Source of the DNA: DATBDN01 sp036269895
GTDB taxonomy: Bacteria; Actinomycetota; Thermoleophilia; Solirubrobacterales; Thermoleophilaceae
Assembly (NCBI GenBank): GCA_036269895.1
Contig: DATBDN010000171.1
Coordinates: 1 to 6,394, forward strand
Reading direction: 5' to 3'
DNA length: 6,394 nucleotides
The notes under the pieces: generated by a model
Told to the model about the DNA's origin: nothing
The model's database searches: none
What the model saw: only the letters and a program-made list of their open reading frames with translations
Shown here: positions 1-5,507 of the stretch, one piece after another
Numbering within the stretch: position 1 is the first letter of the stretch
Layout of the letters: every line of letters begins with the position of its first letter
Translations under genes and position numbers: made by a program

Positions 1-432
1 GCTCTCCGCGTCGAGTTCGAATGCCGCTAGCGCGCCCGTCGGAAACTTCTCGATCAGACGCTCGGAGCCGGGGGTGAGCCTGAGCGCTAGGTCTTGGAGA
101 CCGGGGTTATGGCCGACGACGAGGACGGAGCCCACGGTATCGCTCACTGCCCGGACTCGTGCCAGAAGCGCGTCGCTTCCCGCCCCGTAGAGGCCCTCTT
201 CCACTTCGACCGGCGGGTCGTCGAGCGAGGAGGCGATCAGCTCGAGCGTCTCCTGCGTACGCTGCGAGGACGAGGAGAGCACGAGCTTTGGTCGGATCTC
301 CCGGCGCCGGAGCTCCTTCGCCATCTTCTTGGCCGCCTTGCGGCCGCGCGGCGCAAGAGGGCGCTCCTCGTCGGCGAGGGAGGGATCCGACCAGCTCGAC
401 TTCGCGTGACGTAGGAGGTAGAGGCGTTTCAC
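1..432 (-). CDS. SixA-type phosphohistidine phosphatase, partial (3' end outside window)
   Basis: A histidine phosphatase superfamily member of the small SixA branch, a cytoplasmic enzyme class that removes phosphate from phosphohistidine in signalling proteins; the target here is unknown. Reading the minus strand from GTG at 432 gives 144 residues with no stop before the window edge. The protein opens with KRLYLLRHAKSSW, the RHG-type motif with catalytic His9 next to Arg8. It continues with the SSSQRTQET segment (phosphate-binding Arg58), an acidic EEGLYGA segment near residues 78-84, and VVGHNPGL containing the second catalytic His108. SixA proteins are usually about 150-165 residues, so only a short tail is missing. 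The GTG start puts the RHG motif at the usual extreme N-terminus. No strong ribosome-binding site is visible, and an in-frame GTG at 471 is possible because the frame stays open back to the stop at 520-522. It follows the relic at 523-783 on the same strand. The family assignment is secure; the start is less so. Confidence 0.9.
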   Translation of the reverse strand, partial: MKRLYLLRHAKSSWSDPSLADEERPLAPRGRKAAKKMAKELRRREIRPKLVLSSSSQRTQETLELIASSLDDPPVEVEEGLYGAGSDALLARVRAVSDTVGSVLVVGHNPGLQDLALRLTPGSERLIEKFPTGALAAFELDAES

Positions 433-522
433 TCCGGTCGTCAGTCTGAAGGCAGGCGTGCTCCGGGACACGGCATGATCGTCCCGATCACCGCTGGGGA
501 GGCGATCCTTTGAAGCGGGCTA

Positions 523-783
523 TACGCTTGCCGCTCGGACGTGGCGGACGGCGGCACCGAGCTGTTCGGTGCGGGCAACGAACTGGTGTGCGCCGAGCTG
601 CCGGACGAGCGCCTCGTCCTCGGGAGCGGGCTCCTCGATCTCGAGCGACACGTTGCGGAGGGCGTTGATGTTGGTGTCGCCTTCGCCGTAGCAGCGGCGG
701 AGGCCGCTGGCCCTGCGGACGGCGGGCGAGCGAAGAGGCGTGCGCTCGACGCTCATGCGTGCGTGAAGCTGGGAGACGGACAT
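523..783 (-). pseudogene. Chimeric gene relic: ABC ATPase N-terminus joined to MDR oxidoreductase fragment
   Basis: An open frame of 87 residues from ATG at 783 (stop TAG at 520-522) that does not make a complete member of any family I recognise. Residues about 20-50, including GLRRCYGEGDTNINALRNVS, match in style the first two strands of MacB/LolD-type ABC ATPases (usual form GLRKxYGEGxTxVxALxxVSLxI). In a real ATPase the next element is the Walker A loop (GPSGSGKST), which is absent. From about residue 51 the text changes to PEDEALVRQLGAHQFVART followed by QLGAAVR. This resembles the stretch after the NADP-binding glycine motif in quinone-oxidoreductase MDR proteins (EDEAxVRxLGADxVVxRT, then LAxAVR). 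The frame ends about 35 residues later with neither catalytic domain present. A weak GGAAG lies about 12 bases upstream of ATG 783; a second ATG at 756 has none. The inferred joint is near 630-636. It could still be a translated small protein; the two resemblances come from memory of family consensus only. Confidence 0.5.
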
Positions 784-845
784 CTCGCGTGCTTCTTCCA
801 GGTCGGGTTGTCTTACTGGGTTGGTCGCGACGTCTTGTGTGGTCG

Positions 846-871
846 GGCCCCGGCCGCGTGCGGCCGGGGCC
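846..871 (-). terminator. GC-rich perfect inverted repeat, probable terminator of the MMPL gene
   Basis: Two perfect 12-base arms (GGCCCCGGCCGC and its complement) are separated by only two bases. The element lies 10 bases past the MMPL stop codon and before the relic on the same strand. There is no T-tract after it on the minus strand, so it would be the hairpin-only type common in GC-rich actinobacteria. With a two-base spacer the innermost pairs cannot all form, leaving a stem of about 10-11 pairs. Confidence 0.6.
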
Positions 872-881
872 GTCGACGCTG

Positions 882-3104
882 CTACGTGGCGAGTGGGGCA
901 GGCGCGGCTTCGGGCGGCTCCTGCGCCAGGTCGCCCGCGGGACCGGGAAGCCACTCGAGCGACTTGGGCAGGTACCAGTTCCGCTCGCCGAGCAGTTTCA
1001 TCGTTGCGGGCAGGAGCACTGCGCGGACGATTGTCGCGTCGATCAGGATCGCCGTCGCGAGTCCGACGCCGAACTGTTTGAAGAACAGCATCGAGAGGGT
1101 TGCGAAGATCGAGAAGACGGCGACCATGACGATCGCTGCGCTCGTGACGACGCCGGCGCTGGACTTGATCCCGTGCGAGATCGCGTCATCGATGCTTGCG
1201 CCGCGATCGAACGTCTCGCGGATCCGGCTCAGGATGAAGACGTGGTAGTCCATCGAGAGGCCGAAGAGGATCACGAACAGCAGCAGCGGTATCACCGGGT
1301 CGATCCCTGGTGCAGAGCTGAACCCGAGCAGCCCGCTGCCGACGCCGTGCTGGAAGACGAGTACCAGCACGCCGTAGGCGGCTGCCACCGAGAGCAGGTT
1401 GAGCACGATTGCCTTCGCGGCGATCACGATCGAGCGGAAGGCGACGAGCGTTAGCGTGAACGCGAACAGCAGCACGAACGCGAACACGAGCGGGAGTTTC
1501 GATTTGATCTGGTCGTTGCCGTCCTTCCACTGGGCGGTCCAGCCGGTGACGCCCGACTCGACGCCCGGGACTGCGCCCACCGTCTCCGGCACGACCGTCT
1601 CGCGCAGGCTTGCGACGGCTGCGTTTGAGGCGGCGTCTGCTCCCTTTCCGTTGATCGGGACGGTGATGTTGGCGACGGTCGCGTCGTTGCTGACGTCGAC
1701 GGTGATCGGCTCGTGCGCCCGCCCGCTCGCAAGCGCGTGCTGCTCGAGCCGGGCGATCGACTTTCGGACTGCCGGCGCGTTCACGTTCGCGGCCTTGACG
1801 ACGACGTTGGCAGCGATCGCCTTGCCGGGAAATGCCTTCTGCATCTGGTTGTAGGCCTTCACGGCGGGCAGCGAGTGCGGCAATGTCTCCGGTCCGAGAG
1901 TGGCAAGGTGGAGTTGGAGAGCCGGCAACGCGAGCGCGACCAGCAAGCCTCCGGCGAGGACTGCAGACAGTAGTGGACGACGCAGGACGCGGTCGACGAT
2001 CGAATCCCAGATCCGGCCTTCGCCGTCGTCGCGGCGGAGCCGGCTGACGAACGGCACGCGGAGGCGGTCGACGTTGTCCCCGAGCCTCGAGAGCAGCGCT
2101 GGGAGGACCGTCAGCGAGCCGAGCATCGCTGTGGCAACTACGGTCATCGTGGCGAGACCGAACGAAGCGAAGGCTGTGTCACCGGTCAGGAACATGCCGG
2201 CCATCGCCACCATCACGGTCAGCCCGGAGATGAGCACCGAGCGGCCGGAGGTCGCCGCGGCGGCTTCGATCGCCGCCTGCTGGCTGCGACCGGCGGCCCG
2301 TTCCTCTCGCACTCGCTTCAAGTAGAACATCGAGTAGTCGACGCCTACGGCGAGGCCGACGAGGAGCACGATTGCCGGGACCTCGTTGGCCAATGGGAGC
2401 AGGTGGCTGGGCAGGGCGAGCACTCCGAGCGTCGCGAAGACAGCGGTCAGCGCGAGCAGGAGCGGAATGCCGGCGGCGACGAGCGCTCCGAAAGCGGCCA
2501 GCAGGATGATCAGCGTGATCGGAATCGACAAGACACCAGCCTTTGCCAGGTCCTTCCCGAACGTGTCAGCGACAGCTGCCTCTGCGCTTGCTTCGCCGAA
2601 CTCGCCGATGAAGAACTGCGGGTGAGCCCGCTGCGCTACGGCGATCCGATCGAGGACCGGCTTAATCTTGTCGGCCGCCTTGCCGGCGTCGCCGCGAACG
2701 TCGAACTCGACGAGCGCTGCATGCCCGTTCCTTGCGATCTGGCCTGTGTTGGCAGTAGCCAGCGGCGAACGAACATGCTGAACGGCTTGCAGCCTGGAGA
2801 CCGTGGCGACGACATCGTCGATCGCGGCGGTGAATACGGGATCGCTCACTCGCAGGGAGCGGCTCTGAATGAGCACGCTCTCGCCGGCGGGCTGCTTGAA
2901 GCCGGCATCGAGAATCCTGTCGACGCGACCGGACTCGCCCGGCCCGGGCGCGTTCAGGTCGATGTTCTTCGAACCGACGATGCCGGCGAGGCCGAAGGCC
3001 ACCACCACGAAGGCGAGCCAGCCGAAGGTGGCGGTCTTCCAGTGACTTGCGCTCCAGCGACCCATGCGGGCGGCGAGATTGGAGTGGGGCCGTGCCTGCG
3101 ACAT
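882..3104 (-). CDS. MMPL/RND-family membrane transporter
   Basis: A complete 740-residue inner-membrane exporter of the MMPL branch of the RND superfamily, probably driven by the proton gradient; in actinobacteria such proteins export lipids, or are annotated as drug exporters. The architecture is the classic duplicated one. One helix (about 25-44) is followed by an extracytoplasmic porter loop (about 45-188), a helix bundle (about 189-340), another helix (about 377-396), a second loop (about 397-535) and a second bundle (about 536-705). The Asp-Tyr pairs expected in the proton relay are present: GVDYSMFY (Asp256, Tyr257) and SMDYHVF (Asp619, Tyr620). The late signature ILIDATIVRAVLLPA and the tail GERNWYLPKSLEWLP are typical of actinobacterial members. 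The ATG start is well supported, with AAGGAGGA at 3112-3119 about seven bases upstream. The length is normal for short MMPLs, with no long cytoplasmic tail as in MmpL3. It has its own upstream dyad (3203-3229) and downstream hairpin (846-871), so it is probably monocistronic. The substrate cannot be read from sequence. Confidence 0.95.
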   Translation of the reverse strand: MSQARPHSNLAARMGRWSASHWKTATFGWLAFVVVAFGLAGIVGSKNIDLNAPGPGESGRVDRILDAGFKQPAGESVLIQSRSLRVSDPVFTAAIDDVVATVSRLQAVQHVRSPLATANTGQIARNGHAALVEFDVRGDAGKAADKIKPVLDRIAVAQRAHPQFFIGEFGEASAEAAVADTFGKDLAKAGVLSIPITLIILLAAFGALVAAGIPLLLALTAVFATLGVLALPSHLLPLANEVPAIVLLVGLAVGVDYSMFYLKRVREERAAGRSQQAAIEAAAATSGRSVLISGLTVMVAMAGMFLTGDTAFASFGLATMTVVATAMLGSLTVLPALLSRLGDNVDRLRVPFVSRLRRDDGEGRIWDSIVDRVLRRPLLSAVLAGGLLVALALPALQLHLATLGPETLPHSLPAVKAYNQMQKAFPGKAIAANVVVKAANVNAPAVRKSIARLEQHALASGRAHEPITVDVSNDATVANITVPINGKGADAASNAAVASLRETVVPETVGAVPGVESGVTGWTAQWKDGNDQIKSKLPLVFAFVLLFAFTLTLVAFRSIVIAAKAIVLNLLSVAAAYGVLVLVFQHGVGSGLLGFSSAPGIDPVIPLLLFVILFGLSMDYHVFILSRIRETFDRGASIDDAISHGIKSSAGVVTSAAIVMVAVFSIFATLSMLFFKQFGVGLATAILIDATIVRAVLLPATMKLLGERNWYLPKSLEWLPGPAGDLAQEPPEAAPAPLAT

Positions 3105-3202
3105 GCTCCGTTCCTCCTTCGTTCGATGACACCGCCGAGGCTACGAGCGCATGACCGAGAGGTCGTCGGAGCGAGGTCGCATTCGAGTTCGTACCAGCCG
3201 AT

Positions 3203-3229
3203 GATTCCGGCTCCTACTCAGGTAGGAGA
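3203..3229. promoter_or_regulatory. Probable operator upstream of the MMPL gene (copy 1 of shared dyad)
   Basis: A perfect 7-base inverted repeat CTCCTAC, spacer TCAG, GTAGGAG occupies 3211-3228. It is flanked on the MMPL side by GATTCCG at 3203-3209. Its dyad centre is about 115 bases upstream of the MMPL start codon. The same 27-base block recurs at 5449-5475 with 23 of 27 positions identical and in the same orientation to its downstream minus-strand gene. The small dyad with a 4-base spacer would suit a dimeric regulator such as a LuxR/NarL-type response regulator. I could not identify convincing -35/-10 boxes between it and the gene. Confidence 0.65.
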
Positions 3230-3249
3230 CCCCGGCTTCCTCGACAACC

Positions 3250-3284
3250 TCGAGTCCTGCGAGCTTGCGGCCCGCAGGACTCGA
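3250..3284 (-). terminator. Hairpin downstream of the hydrolase gene, probable terminator
   Basis: Perfect 12-base arms at 3250-3261 (TCGAGTCCTGCG) and 3273-3284 enclose an 11-base loop. The hairpin begins 28 bases past the TGA of the hydrolase and lies before the MMPL operator, so it would insulate the two minus-strand genes. No U-tract follows. Function is inferred from position and perfect pairing. Confidence 0.65.
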
Positions 3285-3312
3285 CGGCAGCGTTTGTGGA
3301 CCGAGCAGCCGA

Positions 3313-5349
3313 TCAACCGGTGGCGGCGTGCGGCTTCAACGCCTCTTTGGCGCTCGCGGCGAAACGATCGTGGATCTGCCGGTCCCAGGCGATGTCGAGG
3401 CCGATGACTGTGAGGTTTGCACCGACGGCCGCCCCGATGATCGTGGTGATGACGGCCATCAGCCCGGCTCCTGCGTTGAAGCCCAGCCAGGCGCCGATCA
3501 GCGCTCCCGCTGTTGCCCCCGAGAGACCGATGGTCTTGGTCCTGGCCGCCCAATCACGATTGACCCAGGCCCAGTACGTCCCGAGCCCGATCGGCAGACC
3601 GATAGAGAGGACTGCGAGGAGCTCGCTGTCGAGCGGCACGGTCGGCAACGCCTCGACCACGACGATCACGCCGATGAACCATCCGCCGAGGCCGAGCACC
3701 AACGGGTAGACGGACCGGAGCACGCCGCTCGCCTTGCGTCCGAAGCGTCCGCGCTTGTGCACACGGCGCCACATCAGCACCAGCGAGAGGACGGTCAGGA
3801 AGGCGAGACCGATCATCGTTCCGGCGATGCCCTTGCCGAGCGCCGTTTGCGTGACGTTGGGGGTGAAGTCGACGCGCGCCGGGGTGTAGAGCGACGTGTC
3901 GACCTTGCCGCTGTCGAAGAAGGCGTTCAGCAGTCGCGTGCTCGCCTCCGGCTCGTAGCCCCAGAACGAGGTCGTGTGTCCGAGGTCGCGCAGCACGACC
4001 TGGTGACCGTTCGGGAGGTGCGGCAGCAGCTCGCGTGTCGCGACCTGGGGCGGGGCTGCGAAGTCGAGCGTGCCGCCGACCAGGAGCGTCTCGACGTTCG
4101 AGTCGCGCACCTGGGTGTACTCGTTCTCGGTCGGGTTCGCCGGCCACGCGTGCATGAGGCCACCACCGGCGAAGAGGAAGTCGGTCGCCGGATTGCCGAG
4201 GATCGAGTCGCCTTGGTTGCCGGCCGCGTAGTAGCCGTCAGCGGCTCGAGCGTCGGATCGACCCACTGATGCCATTTCGCCCCACACGAACGCCGCCGGG
4301 AAGGCGAGATCGGCCAGCGTCGATTCGAACCAGAGCCCGCTCGAGTCGCCATGCGCGGCTGCGAGCCAGGCGTTCAGGGTCATGGGGCCCGAGAGCGGCG
4401 TCGAGTCCGAGGTCGATTCCATCAGGCCGAAGAAGGACGCGATCCGGGCGTTGCCCTTCCTGATCGGCAGGAACCAGAAGTGACTGGGCATGTGCGCAAC
4501 GGTGTGCCTGAGCGATGCGGAGAGGTTGCCGGTGCGCTTGCTGCACGTCGCGTCTTGGGCGCACAGGCTGGCGTAGCGGCGGGTTTGCTCGTCGATCGTC
4601 TTCGGATCCCAGAGGAAGTGACCGGGCGGGTTGACGCCGATCATCACCGAGCGGTGGATCGCCTTCGGGTAGCGCCAGGAGTAGATCATCGCAGTGCGGG
4701 TGCCGACGCTCTGGCTCAGGAGGTCGATCTGGTGGTAGCCGAGCGCGTTCCGCGCCGCCTCGAGGTCGTCGACCCGCTGGGGCAGTCCGTACCCGGCGAG
4801 GTCGACGCCCTCTCCCTGCAGCCGTGTCGCGCACGCGCGGAACGCCTGCGAGTCGGCACGGAACGACTTCTTGCCGAGGAAGTCGGCGGAGTGCTTCAGC
4901 GCCGACACGACCTCCGGGCACTGGAGCCGCACGGAGCCGTCCACGCCGCGGTAGCCGACGAGAACGACATCGTGCTTGTCGGCGACGCGACTGGCGTCTT
5001 TGAACGTCATGTTGGTGATGCCAGGGCCACCCTGAAGCCAGAAGATTGCCGCGCCCGGATGCGCTGAGCGAGCGCGGATGCGAGTCACCGGCAGCGCGAT
5101 CAGCCGAGACTGCGGGTTGGCCCGGTTCTCGGGCACGACCAGCGTTCCGCAGTCGGCGGCGTAGCTGCCCTTCGCGGTGCTGTAGCGGCACGGCTTCAGG
5201 ACCAACTGGCCGGCGTGCGCGCCCTTGGGCACAGAGACGGAGCCGCCGGCAGGGGCGAATCGGAGATAGGCGAGGCCCAGCACCATCAGTCCGATCACCG
5301 TCAGGGCGATGATGCGGGCGAGGGTGAAGGTGCGAGTGGTGGGTTGCAC
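3313..5349 (-). CDS. Membrane-anchored S33-type alpha/beta hydrolase with C-terminal multi-helix domain
   Basis: A 678-residue protein: N-terminal helix (about 11-30), large alpha/beta-hydrolase domain (about 50-485), then about five helices (508-528, 547-567, 577-596, 609-628, 630-651). The hydrolase part resembles the S33 group (proline iminopeptidase / tripeptidyl aminopeptidase). It has oxyanion-loop QGGPG at 106-110, GYRGVDGS at 132-139 (family usually DxRGxGxS), nucleophile elbow SQSVG with Ser214, acid LVGGTLDFAAP with Asp429, and DLGH with His458. The elbow is SxSxG instead of GxSxG. Six cysteines (54, 67, 144, 173, 263, 269) and the leading helix suggest a disulfide-bonded domain outside the membrane. 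The last two helices are rich in spaced Gly/Ala. GTG at 5349 is preferred because AAGGAG lies six bases upstream (5356-5361); ATG at 5376 would add nine residues and lacks such a site. It is divergent from the sensor kinase and upstream of the MMPL gene on the same strand, but separated from it by a hairpin. The substrate is unknown; peptidase, esterase or lipase activity are all possible. Confidence 0.88.
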   Translation of the reverse strand: MQPTTRTFTLARIIALTVIGLMVLGLAYLRFAPAGGSVSVPKGAHAGQLVLKPCRYSTAKGSYAADCGTLVVPENRANPQSRLIALPVTRIRARSAHPGAAIFWLQGGPGITNMTFKDASRVADKHDVVLVGYRGVDGSVRLQCPEVVSALKHSADFLGKKSFRADSQAFRACATRLQGEGVDLAGYGLPQRVDDLEAARNALGYHQIDLLSQSVGTRTAMIYSWRYPKAIHRSVMIGVNPPGHFLWDPKTIDEQTRRYASLCAQDATCSKRTGNLSASLRHTVAHMPSHFWFLPIRKGNARIASFFGLMESTSDSTPLSGPMTLNAWLAAAHGDSSGLWFESTLADLAFPAAFVWGEMASVGRSDARAADGYYAAGNQGDSILGNPATDFLFAGGGLMHAWPANPTENEYTQVRDSNVETLLVGGTLDFAAPPQVATRELLPHLPNGHQVVLRDLGHTTSFWGYEPEASTRLLNAFFDSGKVDTSLYTPARVDFTPNVTQTALGKGIAGTMIGLAFLTVLSLVLMWRRVHKRGRFGRKASGVLRSVYPLVLGLGGWFIGVIVVVEALPTVPLDSELLAVLSIGLPIGLGTYWAWVNRDWAARTKTIGLSGATAGALIGAWLGFNAGAGLMAVITTIIGAAVGANLTVIGLDIAWDRQIHDRFAASAKEALKPHAATG

Positions 5350-5355
5350 GAGTGG

Positions 5356-5361
5356 CTCCTT
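5356..5361 (-). promoter_or_regulatory. Ribosome-binding site fixing the hydrolase start
   Basis: AAGGAG on the minus strand, six bases before GTG at 5349-5347. The alternative ATG at 5376 has only GC-rich sequence without an SD in front of it, and the site would fall inside its coding region. This favours the GTG start. Confidence 0.75.
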
Positions 5362-5448
5362 CCTCGTTGGTTGCATGCCGCGACGCTAGGAGCACACCGG
5401 GCGCGGCGGCGTCGTCAGAAGGCCGTGTCCTGGCTCCGACTTCGCGCC

Positions 5449-5475
5449 GATTCCGTCTCCTACTCCGGTATGAGG
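5449..5475. promoter_or_regulatory. Probable operator in the divergent hydrolase/sensor-kinase region (copy 2 of shared dyad)
   Basis: GATTCCG at 5449-5455 is followed by the dyad CTCCTAC, spacer TCCG, GTATGAG at 5457-5474 (6 of 7 arm positions paired). The block matches 3203-3229 at 23 of 27 positions. It lies about 108 bases upstream of the hydrolase GTG, close to the 107 bases from copy 1 to the MMPL ATG, and only 33 bases upstream of the kinase ATG. For the kinase it would therefore overlap the promoter or leader, fitting autoregulation of opposite or weaker sense. Control by the neighbouring two-component system is inferred. Confidence 0.65.
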
Positions 5476-5507
5476 CGGCGCGGGAGCGCGTGCAGTAGGT
5501 TCGACGC

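Noticed and set aside
411..423. GTAGGAGGTAGAG, which contains a half-site of the shared dyad
   Set aside because: It lies within the SixA coding sequence (encoding LYLL of the RHG motif), with no second arm and no flanking GATTCCG.
476..490. Short dyad TGATCG-TCC-CGATCA upstream of the SixA gene
   Set aside because: Only a 6-base stem with a 3-base loop, unlike the shared operator, and possibly inside an N-terminal extension of the gene; too weak to call.
784..881. Possible extension of the relic upstream to base 954
   Set aside because: The frame is open but would pass through the palindrome and overlap the MMPL 3' end in another frame; the encoded text is Arg/Ala/Pro-rich with no family likeness.
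541..1454. Two overlapping plus-strand frames opposite the MMPL C-terminus and the relic
   Set aside because: No domain or plausible start signal; explained by codon bias on the opposite strand.
2403..3407. Long plus-strand open frame (about 334 residues) opposite the MMPL gene
   Set aside because: Antisense shadow of a GC-rich gene: highly charged, no recognisable domain, runs across the MMPL start and the intergenic operator.
3265..4269. Long plus-strand open frame opposite the hydrolase gene
   Set aside because: Rich in Arg, Asp, Glu and His, with no motif; the minus strand here encodes a coherent membrane domain and catalytic residues.
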